DNA of 15,982 nt from Phoronis ovalis (lineage: Eukaryota; Phoronida; Phoronidae), in contig JAOXYB010025469.1 in the NCBI GenBank assembly GCA_028565635.1, positions 1-15,982 on the forward strand, read 5' to 3'. Within the stretch, counting starts at the first letter, position 1. Every line of letters begins with the position of its first letter. This document shows positions 9,601 to 15,556 of this stretch, in pieces. Under the pieces are notes generated by a model. It was not told the DNA's origin and searched no databases. It saw only the letters and a program-made list of their open reading frames with translations. The translations under genes were made by a program, and so were the position numbers.

Positions 9601-12600
9601 CTAAAGGTAGCAGTCGAACTGCATTATAATACAGTGTGACAGAATATCGGGCTGTAATATATTCTAACACTTTAGGAGATTGCTACTGCTCTGTTTCTTG
9701 TATGTTGGTGTCTCAAGACAACTGTGTAAGCATTAAGCTCTTTGTTATTATGGTGTCCAACTTTTAAACCCTAAGCTTCTATGTTTGTGATAACAATTTC
9801 ACATTGACATTGGTTTTGAGATCTAACTGGTTCGCTTTAATTTACCGTGTGATCGACATATTCTTCTTACTGGGAACATCAGCATTAGCTTGCAGGCAAT
9901 CAGTCTTATTTTTTTAACATATTCTCTTCAGTTGTGGAGGAAGAAAAATGTCGCAAAGCTCTTGATGGAGAAATTGAGCTTTTTGAAAAAGATGTATTGC
10001 ACCATGTTAAAACTATGGAAAGTGATTGTAAGTCACCCTTATTGACTGTGCCGAAACTTGCCAGTTGAACTAGAATTTTTGCATTCTTTGAACATTGGTT
10101 TTAGGGCAAAAGTTTTCCATTCCATTCTTATTTTTGTTGTCCCCAGGTATTTGTGATGATAGGAATACATGTACTTTCTAGATTTACTTGTTTTCTTTAC
10201 AAAATAAGTGATATTCTGTTGACTTAGTCTCATATATCTGCCATTTCCACAGCTGTGGCTGATGAAAAAGTTCACAAGGCTCTCGATGAAGAAATTGAAC
10301 GCTTTGATACAGATATTCTACAGCATGCAAAAGTTCAACAGCGTGACTGTAAGTCAGCTTTCTTCCATGCTAGCAACAAACTGCTGCCTAGTAAATTTGT
10401 AATTGGTCATGTACAGATGTAATAAAAACCTACTTTCATTTCAGGTTTTGCATCATGTAAAGCTACTTTTAATTTCTGGTATATAGTAATGTTTATGTGT
10501 TCTGATATATTTTGTGGGTTTCTAAGCGCAGAAAATGCAATTTCTAAGGTTTATTCTCCGCTTATATGGACCTGTTTCTCTTCAGTGGTTACCGAAGAAA
10601 AAATCCACAAAGATCTTGAAGAAGAAATAGAACGCTTCCCAAAAGATGTGCTTCACCATACTGTTACCCATCAGTGCGATTGTAAGTTGTCAATTTGACA
10701 GCTGCTGGCATGTCATGTCTTGACAAATTTAGCCAATGTTTCAGATATAAGTGTTGATATTTTATATTGTATTAGCTGTCCATTTTACCGGGCTGAGATT
10801 TCTGATTTTCTCCTTGTTTGGTGCTTTTCTTCTGAACCAGGAGCTTCAGAACTAGCTTTTTAGCTCCCCCTCTCATTGTTTACCGTATTCTCAGAATTGG
10901 TGATACAGCTTTGTTTTAGTACTGGTTGCATGATGAAAGCCTTCTGACCTTATTTTGGTATCCACATAGTATTGTGATGTTCGATTAGAAATAGTTATGC
11001 AACTTCTCTGGATTAAATTCTACATTATTTTACGCATCTTTTCGAAAGGCATGCGCTGCTGTTGATTTTTCTCATGTATGTGCTGTTTCCTTCTGTAGCC
11101 GTGGCTGATGAAAAGATTCGCAAGACTCTTGATGAGGAAATCGAACGCTTTGATAAAGATGTTCTACAACATACAATTGTTCAACAGCACGACTGTAAGT
11201 CTGCTTTATTCCACACATGGCAAGCAACAAGTATTAAATTTTATTGAGGCATTTGTTGGCAGTGTATAGATTTACTAAAAACCTGCTCGTCTGGTTTTCA
11301 AACTCTGTCACTCGCAAAGGTAAATTTTATAAGTTACTTATGTTTCTGTAATCTGTTTTTTCAAAGCCTCAAGAATATATTCTCTAATCTGTATTCTTAG
11401 CTTATATGTGTATTTTTGTCTTCAGTGGTGAATGAAGAAAAAGTCCACAAGGCTCTTGAAGAAGAAATTGAACGCTTCCCAAAAGATGTGCTGCGTCATA
11501 CTGTTACCCATCAGCACGATTGTAAGTTGTCAGTTTGACAGCTGCTGGCACGTGTCATGTCTTGGCTATGTTTGCCAGTGCATAAGTTGAGAATATACAC
11601 AATTGTGAAAGGTTTAGCCAGAATATTGTTTTAATAACGAAGTGCTTTATATGTGTAATAACTGCAATAATTTATTAGCTGTGCATTTCGCTATCTGGCT
11701 ACCATTTCTGATTTTCTCCACTTTGGAGCCTTCTAAGAATTCTCAGTAAAGTAGGAACCTGAGAACAAGCTTTTTGACTCTCTGTCTCACTGTTTAATGT
11801 TCTCTTCAGTTGTGGAGGAAGAAAAAGTCCACACAGCTCTTGATGAAGAAGTTGAACGTTTCAGTAAGGACGTGCTGCACCATACTAAAACCTTTCAGAG
11901 AAACTGTAAGTCTGGTTTAACTAGACTTTTACCTTTTTCTAGTATGCTATCTGTTTTTCGGTGATTTCTTTGGTTTTCCGTTTGTTGTTTATTGATGTTC
12001 TTACCTTCCTTGCACCCTTTTTCAAATCAAGTTTTGTGATGTCAGCTTGATTGGAACCATTATGAAGATGGGGGAAGGTATATTAATTCATATATTGATT
12101 TCAGCAGATAATTACATTATTGTAACACATTTTAAGAAGGCTACTTTTGATATATTTCTTGTAGCAATGTTTGACCTTCTGAAAAACTGACTGCGTCGTT
12201 CGTTTGTTGAAAACTGCAAGACTGACTACTGTTCACATCGACTAGGTTGACCCAGAGGTCAAACTAAATCTTTAATAAAACACAACCTAAAAACTATAAC
12301 TTCTTGTTTTTAGCTGTCGAAGAAGAAAAGCAGAAATTAGCCTTGCAACAAGGAATTGCTAGTATTAGTAAGGAACAACTTAAGCATGTACAAACCCAAG
12401 AGAAAAATCCATTACCTGATAAAAAGAGTAAGTGATTAATGAGTGCGTAATCATTATTTCATTCTAAACTAGACATTAAGTATTTGCAAAATGCATATGG
12501 TAGATGAGATCATTAAAAGCAGCAATATTCCTCATGATTGGATTACAAAGTAAAGGCAGTATTTACATCTCTTCAAGTCCATGGATGAAATGTTTTATAA

Positions 12601-12702
12601 ACAGCAAAACTGTTGGACATATACCAAGATTTGCCTACAACTGTTTGCTGTAATGTTTTGATCCTTTTTTTAGCAATTGAACAAGAAAAACAGGGCAAAT
12701 AA
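524..12702 (+). CDS. Giant multi-repeat beta-thymosin (actin-binding) protein, 22 repeats, complete coding region
   Basis: Spliced coding gene. Joining exons 524-608, 1685-1786, 2447-2560, 3156-3251, 3539-3652, 3835-3948, 4256-4447, 4582-4698, 4924-5019, 6010-6093, 6337-6450, 6743-6838, 7656-7751, 8799-8894, 9932-10027, 10253-10348, 10586-10681, 11099-11194, 11426-11521, 11810-11905, 12314-12427 and 12674-12702 gives 2235 nt, or 744 residues and a stop. Every junction is GT-AG and phase 1. Each unit has the beta-thymosin layout: an acidic/lysine helix (EEKxxKxLExEI), FDK, the core LK(H/K)T, and in long units QEKNPLPD. In the family these motifs bind G-actin; single-repeat thymosins sequester monomers, and multi-repeat forms such as Drosophila ciboulot or Hydra thypedin can instead modulate assembly. 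There is no signal peptide or membrane segment, so a cytosolic protein is expected. Whether this one sequesters, nucleates or bundles actin is not readable from sequence. Exon 13 (7165-7259) ends in a stop and must be skipped in this isoform. Confidence 0.93.
609..1684 (+). other. Intron 1 (about 1.1 kb)
   Basis: Bounded by GTAAG and a TTTTCTAG acceptor. It holds a T-run near 731-743 and a short GTG microsatellite near 1602-1614. No thymosin-like motif was found in any frame, and open stretches here lack splice sites and family similarity. Confidence 0.75.
1685..1786 (+). CDS. Coding exon 2: thymosin repeat 2 (divergent)
   Basis: Residues 29-62, 102 nt, phase 1-1. The helix reads VREQILQGVSDFN, the core is LKSTRT, and the end is KERNMLPDTH. 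The core keeps K and T, but the family H/K after it is serine. It is the most divergent of the N-terminal long repeats, with F-N replacing F-D-K. Donor is GTAAG. Confidence 0.88.
1787..2446 (+). other. Intron 2 (660 bases)
   Basis: GTAAG to CTCCACAG. AT-rich, with no further repeat exon or recognisable element seen. Confidence 0.75.
2447..2560 (+). CDS. Coding exon 3: thymosin repeat 3 (long type)
   Basis: Residues 63-100, 114 nt, phase 1-1. Contains VQEKQHQEF, SQFDK, the core LRKSDT and KEKNPLPDRN. The core lysine is arginine here, a conservative change. Donor is GTAGG. Confidence 0.92.
2561..3155 (+). other. Intron 3 (595 bases)
   Basis: GTAGG to TGTAG. A GGTAT-type short tandem (near 3130-3145) lies just before the acceptor. 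Nothing else recognisable. Confidence 0.7.
3156..3251 (+). CDS. Coding exon 4: thymosin repeat 4 (short type)
   Basis: Residues 101-132, 96 nt, phase 1-1. Contains ITEEKKHVELKTGIEGFEK, core LKHTVV and the end GERD. This is the first short repeat; it stops before the KNPLP element, so the C-terminal capping helix of canonical thymosin is absent. Confidence 0.92.
3539..3652 (+). CDS. Coding exon 5: thymosin repeat 5 (long type)
   Basis: Residues 133-170, 114 nt, phase 1-1. Contains VGEEKKHKKLEAEVGKFDK, core LKHAQT and QEKNPLPGKD. A near-canonical repeat. The 287-base intron 4 before it has no other feature. Confidence 0.94.
3835..3948 (+). CDS. Coding exon 6: thymosin repeat 6 (long type)
   Basis: Residues 171-208, 114 nt, phase 1-1. 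Contains VIAEKQQKEFESAIEGFD, core LKHAET and QEKNPLPDAE. Closest in the window to textbook beta-thymosin. The following 307-base intron 6 (3949-4255) holds nothing recognised. Confidence 0.94.
4256..4447 (+). CDS. Coding exon 7: double exon, thymosin repeats 7 and 8
   Basis: Residues 209-272, 192 nt, exactly twice the 96-nt short exon. The first unit runs VQLEKQQKALEQGIEEFDK, LKHAAT, FEKN; the second runs P-VEEEKKHKKLECELETFDK, LKHTKP, LEMD. The join falls in the proline codon between FEKN and VEEEK, just where exon 10 meets exon 11 across an intron (AAT-C / CT-GTG). This is the only internal exon carrying two repeats and looks like exact intron loss. Donor is GTGAG. Confidence 0.94.
4582..4698 (+). 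CDS. Coding exon 8: thymosin repeat 9 (long type, one residue longer)
   Basis: Residues 273-311, 117 nt, phase 1-1. Contains VGLEKKRTSIVKEVTSFD, then AEKKMKHVET and QEKNPLPDTE. One extra residue lies between FD and the core, and the core leucine is methionine. Donor is GTAAA. Confidence 0.92.
4924..5019 (+). CDS. Coding exon 9: thymosin repeat 10 (short type)
   Basis: Residues 312-343, 96 nt, phase 1-1. Contains IKQEKQQIALENEIEGFDK, core MKPTTT and the end VEKD. The core has proline in place of H/K. Donor is GTATGT. Read-through at this donor would add about 15 residues before a stop at 5064-5066. Confidence 0.9.
5020..6009 (+). other. Intron 9 (990 bases), with a possible TA-flanked element
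   Basis: GTATGT to TACTTTTAG. It contains a pair of inverted ends at 5069-5075 and 5659-5665, listed separately. No coding exon was recognised. Confidence 0.75.
5067..5667. mobile_element. Possible degenerate MITE-like element with TA flanks
   Basis: GCAAGAC at 5069-5075 is matched by its reverse complement GTCTTGC at 5659-5665, each flanked outward by TA. A further weak inverted match (GTCTTACGTACGAAT-like) follows about 14 bases inside the left end. TA duplication is typical of Tc1/mariner-type elements. The ends are short and the interior is not palindromic, so chance remains possible. Confidence 0.3.
6010..6093 (+). CDS. Coding exon 10: thymosin repeat 11 (shortest, helix trimmed)
   Basis: Residues 344-371, 84 nt, phase 1-1. 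Contains VAEVKAMTEIEHFDK, LKHQTL and FERN. It is four residues shorter than the usual short repeat, all missing from the leading helix, and the conserved EK pair is changed to V-K. The core keeps LKH but has Q-T-L after it. Confidence 0.87.
6337..6450 (+). CDS. Coding exon 11: thymosin repeat 12 (long type)
   Basis: Residues 372-409, 114 nt, phase 1-1. Contains VEDEKNKRALGEAITGFDK, core MKHAET and QEKVVLPDKT. KNPLP is altered to KVVLP. Donor is GTATAT, one of the weaker donors in the gene. Intron 10 (6094-6336) before it holds nothing recognised. Confidence 0.92.
6743..6838 (+). CDS. Coding exon 12: thymosin repeat 13 (short type)
   Basis: Residues 410-441, 96 nt, phase 1-1. Contains VQEEKQHKKLESDIEGFDK, core LKHTKP and QERN. 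It closely resembles the second half of exon 7. It is the last LKH repeat before the LHH-type block. The acceptor has a T8 tract. Intron 11 (6451-6742, 292 bases) holds nothing recognised. Confidence 0.93.
7165..7259 (+). CDS. Exon 13: alternative terminal exon or dead exon (thymosin repeat ending in stop)
   Basis: After a TACCATAG acceptor the frame reads EDEITLQTIDEWTVRFDR, LHHTKT, LMRD and then TAA (7257-7259). Sister exons end GACT/GTAAGT, whereas here the bases are GACTAAAACT, so the donor GT is gone and the split codon becomes a stop. Splicing from exon 12 would give a 472-residue protein with 14 repeats. An AATAAA lies at 7516-7521, consistent with a used 3' end. The helix is more diverged than in its sisters (EK lost, W inserted), which fits relaxed constraint. 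Alternative: a pseudo-exon that is skipped. Confidence 0.55.
7516..7521 (+). terminator. Candidate polyadenylation signal (AATAAA) for the exon 13 isoform
   Basis: Exact AATAAA about 257 bases after the exon 13 stop. It would serve a short transcript ending in intron 13. Such hexamers also occur by chance in AT-rich introns. Confidence 0.3.
7656..7751 (+). CDS. Coding exon 14: thymosin-like repeat 14 (LHP core)
   Basis: Residues 442-473 when spliced from exon 12, 96 nt, phase 1-1. Contains VEEEKLRKTLDDEVERFNK, core LHPAKT and QQHD. First of eight consecutive 32-residue repeats lacking the core lysine and the KNPLP part. Donor is GTAAGT. Confidence 0.92.
7752..8798 (+). other. Intron 14 (1047 bases), mostly occupied by a palindromic element
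   Basis: GTAAGT to CTCTTCAG. About two thirds is the TTAA-flanked inverted-repeat element at 7987-8712. The remaining flanks show nothing recognised. Confidence 0.8.
7987..8712. mobile_element. Palindromic non-autonomous DNA transposon (foldback MITE) with TTAA target duplication
   Basis: The left end TTAAGGTAG (7987-7995) is the reverse complement of CTACCTTAA (8704-8712). The imperfect inverted match continues inward for more than 300 bases per arm: for example AAAGATAGACAAACAAA and TTTTGAAAGTATAC on the left against their complements near 8590-8635, and ATCTCAGATTTT near 8285 against AAAATCTGAG ending at 8407. Similarity stops outside TTAA, as expected for a 4-bp target-site duplication. 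TTAA duplication is known for the piggyBac and Kolobok superfamilies. There is no coding capacity inside. The arms differ at many sites, so the copy is not fresh. Confidence 0.8.
8799..8894 (+). CDS. Coding exon 15: thymosin-like repeat 15 (LHH core)
   Basis: Residues 474-505, 96 nt, phase 1-1. Contains VEEEKVHRALDEEIERFDK, core LHHAKT and LTRD. The acceptor and first bases (TTCTCTTCAG/TTGTGGAGGAAG) are shared with exons 16 and 21, marking them as one subfamily. Its last 31 bases and the donor lie inside a perfect tandem duplication. Confidence 0.93.
8864..9778. repeat. Perfect 457-base tandem duplication (8864-9320 and 9321-9777)
   Basis: The two copies read the same base for base at offset 457. 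The unit starts inside exon 15 (TTACATCATGC) and ends in CCTAAGCT; the only homology at the junction is a single T. Copy 2 therefore carries the last 31 coding bases of exon 15 plus a second GTAAGT donor (9352), but no real 5' half of the exon. Identity implies a very recent event or an assembly error. Confidence 0.95.
9319..9351 (+). pseudogene. Partial copy of exon 15 (3' third only)
   Basis: A duplicated exon fragment encoding LHHAKTLTRD with an intact donor. By chance the junction sequence CCTAAG/CT supplies an AG, and splicing there would keep the frame as a 33-nt mini-exon adding 11 residues. The upstream tract is a poor acceptor, so it is more likely silent. Confidence 0.5.
9932..10027 (+). 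CDS. Coding exon 16: thymosin-like repeat 16 (LHH core)
   Basis: Residues 506-537, 96 nt, phase 1-1. Contains VEEEKCRKALDGEIELFEK, core LHHVKT and MESD. Same subfamily as exons 15 and 21, but more diverged (FEK for FDK, a cysteine in the helix). Confidence 0.92.
10253..10348 (+). CDS. Coding exon 17: thymosin-like repeat 17 (LQH core)
   Basis: Residues 538-569, 96 nt, phase 1-1. Contains VADEKVHKALDEEIERFDT, core LQHAKV and QQRD. Paired with exon 18 as the older or newer copy of the exon 19-20 pair: both exons and parts of their introns align. Confidence 0.93.
10586..10681 (+). CDS. Coding exon 18: thymosin-like repeat 18 (LHH core, FPK)
   Basis: Residues 570-601, 96 nt, phase 1-1. Contains VTEEKIHKDLEEEIERFPK, core LHHTVT and HQCD. 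Proline replaces the conserved aspartate of FDK, a change shared only with exon 20. Confidence 0.93.
10682..11098 (+). other. Intron 18 (417 bases) with a remnant of a lost exon boundary
   Basis: The first about 210 bases align in patches with intron 20 (GTAAGTTGTCA, TTTGACAGCTGCTGGCA, ATTTCTGATTTTCTCC, AGCTTTTT). The match stops at TATTCTCAG near 10891, where the acceptor of an exon 21-like unit would be expected, but no exon follows. Confidence 0.6.
11099..11194 (+). CDS. Coding exon 19: thymosin-like repeat 19 (LQH core)
   Basis: Residues 602-633, 96 nt, phase 1-1. Contains VADEKIRKTLDEEIERFDK, core LQHTIV and QQHD. Sister of exon 17. Confidence 0.93.
11426..11521 (+). CDS. Coding exon 20: thymosin-like repeat 20 (LRH core, FPK)
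   Basis: Residues 634-665, 96 nt, phase 1-1. Contains VNEEKVHKALEEEIERFPK, core LRHTVT and HQHD. Sister of exon 18, sharing the FPK change. Confidence 0.93.
11810..11905 (+). CDS. Coding exon 21: thymosin-like repeat 21 (LHH core)
   Basis: Residues 666-697, 96 nt, phase 1-1. Contains VEEEKVHTALDEEVERFSK, core LHHTKT and FQRN. Subfamily of exons 15 and 16. Last repeat of the lysine-less block. Intron 20 (11522-11809) before it is the homologue of the first half of intron 18. Confidence 0.93.
11906..12313 (+). other. Intron 21 (408 bases)
   Basis: GTAAGT to GTTTTTAG. No repeat exon or element recognised. Confidence 0.7.
12314..12427 (+). CDS. Coding exon 22: thymosin repeat 22 (long, canonical core)
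   Basis: Residues 698-735, 114 nt, phase 1-1. Contains VEEEKQKLALQQGIASISK, core LKHVQT and QEKNPLPDKK. It returns to the canonical long form after eight lysine-less units, though FDK is replaced by ISK. Confidence 0.94.
12674..12702 (+). CDS. Coding exon 23: thymosin C-terminal tail and stop
   Basis: Residues 736-744: TIEQEKQGK and TAA (12700-12702). This matches the C-terminal tail of single beta-thymosins (TIEQEKQ), confirming the natural end of the protein and the phase of the last intron. Confidence 0.95.
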
Positions 12703-14199
12703 AGCATCTGTACTGTGATACTGAATTCACCAGCCAAGTGAACTAACTCTACAGTCAAGTTATGCATCAGTACCAAAGCAGTGTTTTCAATTCAAGTCTA
12801 ACGGTTGTTTTCGTGAATATTTTGTTTCAAGAGAAAGTTTCTAGTATTAAGTCGGCTTGAGGAAATGCATTTTATTTACAATTTTGCTCTGTGATGTTGC
12901 TTGCGTGTACTCGTTTTTCTTGGTTATAATTAAAGAATGTTATATTTAGCTTACAAAGTATATGGGCATATAACTGATATTTAGTTTCATATTTAGAAAT
13001 TTATTTACTATTCATATTTACATTTTTTAGGTATCTGTTTAGTTTATTCCAGTTTAGTAACTGTTAAAAGAATCTTCTATGTTAGTCACTCTTTTGCAAA
13101 AATTGAATGCATGTTTTAATAGTTTGTTATTGATCTGTTACCGGTGTTATAGTTTCTTACAAGTGGAACACACAAGCAACAAACACAAAGAGTCTATTCT
13201 CTTAGTGTAAAAGTAGTCAGTTTCAATATTACTTGTTTGTTAAGGAAAATAAGACAAAGAACTGAATATCACCGAGCACAATAGTTTATCTTTTTTGTTG
13301 CTTGGTGTGTTACCAAACTCCATGTAGTTATGTGTGTGGTCTTCACCAGATTGGGTGGCTGCAACAATTAGACATTATGATCCATGCAAATTCACCAGTT
13401 TTTAACAGGTGTATGTAAACAAAGTCTAGTGAAGATACAGTCAAGTGAGAAGGAAAAATAATGATAAATTTTGATTAGTGAAAACTTGCCAACAAAAATT
13501 GTGTGAATTAGTATTTTCTATTTTAATCCAAGTTCATTTTGCTTTTTAAGACTAACATTCTGTCAATGTACAGTTTATAATCTCGTCATAAACAGCTATG
13601 CAAATATTTTACTTTACACCTGATGTATACAGTAGAGTATCATAATATCTTATGACTAGTCCAAGTTCGTGGAGATTGTTTTTGTCTAAAAGAAAAAGAT
13701 TTACTTTTCTAGTGATTTTGATACTATCTGTTAAAAACAGTTTTGTGTAATATTGTTGCAAAAAGTTATATTTGTAATCGAAGATTATTGAATGAAGTGA
13801 TGGTGCAAGTCATACGCATGATTAATGATTCTCGATAATAATTAAAAATATATGCTATGTTAAATTATCACATCTTTGTCTTAATTATGAAACCTGTTCT
13901 TTCTGGTTACCAAATCAAAATAACTGTAATACACTAAAGTTTCTTGACCCTTCTCTCTCATCAGGACTCTTCAGTAGCTTAGGCTAGTCAGTTAAGTGTG
14001 AACCTACCAGCAGCCATCTTGCAATACTCTACAGGAATGACTTGCTGACATTATGAATTTGAGCCACATGGCGCCTTTAAATGTCTACACATTTCAAATG
14101 GTGAAATATGTGAAAATAAGACATTACTATTTGGCTTGGTAGATATACATAAAAAATGTTGCCAGCATCAGAAGATCTTGAATGGTTCACATGCAAATT
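12703..14199. other. Tail-to-tail 3' UTRs and intergenic spacer
   Basis: AT-rich non-coding sequence between two convergent genes. No canonical AATAAA is seen on the + strand here. The variant ATTAAA occurs at 12929-12934 and 13841-13846. On the - strand, ATTAAA complements occur at 13522-13527 and 13115-13120, and AATAAA complements lie further left near 12870 and 13000. Which are used, and whether the UTRs overlap, cannot be told. No RNA gene recognised. Confidence 0.6.
12929..12934 (+). terminator. Candidate polyadenylation signal (ATTAAA) of the thymosin-repeat gene
   Basis: The commonest variant hexamer, about 230 bases after the stop and the first plausible signal downstream. Chance occurrence in AT-rich DNA cannot be excluded. 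Confidence 0.35.
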
Positions 14200-14352
14200 T
14201 CAGTCACTGTCATGTTTAAGTTTCTGAGTCCAGTCATAAGGTTTCCACGACTGTGCAAATTCTAATACTTTTTGGCGCTGGTCATCGAAATTTTCTCGAT
14301 GAGGTTTGCGCCACAACTGTGTGTCTGCATCCAACATACCACCTACGATTTC
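14200..14352 (-). CDS. CWF19L2: CWF19L2 last coding exon with stop
   Basis: 153 nt, 50 residues and TGA (14202-14200). Begins [17 protein letters not shown] and continues [19 protein letters not shown], then PYDW and a short lysine-rich tail ending HDSD. The length and ending fit the family's natural C-terminus. Confidence 0.93.
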   Translation of the reverse strand, partial: EIVGGMLDADTQLWRKPHRENFDDQRQKVLEFAQSWKPYDWTQKLKHDSD

Positions 14353-15556
14353 CTATAAGAAATGAGAGAACACTGACAGCATTGGTAACACAATGGAAAC
14401 ACTTTCCATATGTTTCAAAAAAGGAATTTCCACAGGAAGAATGCAACATAGAGTACTTTGACCACATGCACAAATAAAAAAATAATGCTTATTCCCTCAT
14501 ATGAATAATCAGCTCAGAGTGGCCAGTAACTATTGATAGCTTAGTTTTTGTCCACATCTTTTTTAAGGTCTACTAATTGCAAGTTATATTACAACTGCAG
14601 CTGAATAAATGTGACTACTTGCATTATTGAGAGGCATTCAGAAACTGAACTGATAGGTGGCAACAAATATCACCAAGACTGTAGCAACAGCAAGCCAGTG
14701 AACATGTAAAGGCCAATGTAGCTAATGACATCCAGGGGACCACATTTGACTAACCTTTCCAAAGTAGTTGGGAAATGTTTGTTCATCTTCTATCACGTGA
14801 GCAAATCCACTTTGTATTCCAAAGTCTACAGCAAAGTAGGGAAATCCTTTAGGAATCTGCAATTTAAATGAAAAAGCTTTTGTAAACCACCCTTACAATA
14901 CACTGGTCACGAATCAAAGCTTACCAGAATGCCACACTTTGTAAAAGAACAATCACACAGTGATTCACTCACAAAATACAGCATTCTGGTATTTGGGTTC
15001 AAAACCACTGGCTCAGGTGCAAACAAATAGTCCACTGGATAATGTATTTGAGAAGGTAATGAAAGTTGTATTGTCACATACAAACACTTACATTCACGAA
15101 CTATGATTAATGTATAATATTGTTCAGATATATTATACAATAGGCATTTAAACAATTTTTGTTTCCAAAATTCTTATAAACTAATAAATTTTGCAAAAAC
15201 ATGAGTTGGACACAATTTTCAATTCTAATATTTGTGATTACTGCAAAAAAAAATTCAGTGGTGTCAAAAGAAACAACTGGCAGCCTTCAGATATATCTGT
15301 CAAGAGCATTCAGGTTTTATAGAAAGTAAGTTGGAGCAGATTTATAAACTTAATTTTTAAACAGCCTAAAGCAGCAAAATTCACAAACATCTGCATTGAT
15401 AACGTGACTGAGATAAAAAAGATAATGCACCGCTTTATGAGCAGTTTTCTAATAAGAATGAAAATGTCATCTTACTGCTCTTCGGACATCTTTCCCAGCC
15501 AGATCTACAAGCTTCTTATTTTGAGCCCATTCACTTTCAGATTCTGTTATCGCTTT
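14200..15556 (-). CDS. CWF19L2: CWF19-like protein 2, C-terminal three exons (5' part outside the window)
   Basis: Partial gene on the - strand: exons 15556-15476, 14856-14755 and 14352-14200, joined in phase 0 with GT-AG introns, 112 residues and a stop. The protein contains [13 protein letters not shown], then [39 protein letters not shown], and ends near [13 protein letters not shown]. These are hallmarks of the C-terminal domain (CwfJ_C_2) of CWF19L2 proteins, relatives of yeast Drn1 and fission yeast Cwf19. Members associate with the late or intron-lariat spliceosome and with lariat debranching, in the nucleus. The upstream CwfJ_C_1 (HIT-like) domain should lie beyond the right edge. Assigned to CWF19L2 rather than CWF19L1 from the remembered shape of the FGKEI-GGMLD and LWRK ending. 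Confidence 0.9.
14353..14754 (-). other. CWF19L2 last intron (402 bases)
   Basis: GTTAGT to TCTTATAG on the - strand. No feature recognised inside. Confidence 0.8.
14755..14856 (-). CDS. CWF19L2: CWF19L2 second-last coding exon
   Basis: 102 nt, 34 residues, phase 0-0. Reads [13 protein letters not shown] then [18 protein letters not shown], the most conserved block of the C-terminal domain. Acceptor ATTGCAG, donor GTTAGT. Confidence 0.93.
14857..15475 (-). other. CWF19L2 intron (619 bases)
   Basis: GTAAG to ATTGCAG on the - strand. An 82-codon open frame within it (15155-14907) has no splice-compatible or family-like content and is not called. Confidence 0.8.
15476..15556 (-). CDS. CWF19L2: CWF19L2 third-last coding exon
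   Basis: 81 nt, 27 residues, phase 0-0. Begins [15 protein letters not shown] after a TTTTGTAG acceptor and ends GKDVRRA before GTAAG. Matches the linker region just before the C-terminal domain in this family. Confidence 0.88.

Larger units (their letters stand above)
10230..11805. repeat. Diverged tandem duplication of a two-exon unit (exons 17-18 and 19-20)
   Basis: Exons 17 and 19, and 18 and 20, start 846 and 840 bases apart and are the most similar exon pairs. Intronic bases also align: after 17 and 19 (GTAAGTC-GCTTT-TTCCA, AGCAACAA), before 18 and 20 (CTTATATG and TCTTCAG), and after 18 and 20. The edges are approximate. Confidence 0.85.

Noticed and set aside
524-12702. A neuropeptide precursor like Hydra thypedin with pedin peptides
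   Set aside because: No signal peptide at the start, no regular dibasic cleavage pattern, and no non-thymosin peptide inserted between repeats.
524-12702. A CRISPR-like or satellite array suggested by regularly spaced similar segments
   Set aside because: The similar segments are protein-coding exons with splice sites. Their spacing is irregular and similarity is stronger at protein level than at DNA level.
13500-14199. Further thymosin exons downstream of 12702
   Set aside because: The tail TIEQEKQGK with stop is a natural family end, and no FDK, LKH or KNPLP pattern with an acceptor was found after it.
14253-14477. 74-codon + strand frame
   Set aside because: Antisense shadow of the last CWF19L2 exon, whose - strand reading matches the family.
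14907-15155. 82-codon open frame on the - strand
   Set aside because: It lies inside the intron between two CWF19L2 exons that splice cleanly in phase 0 around it, and its product has no likeness to the family.
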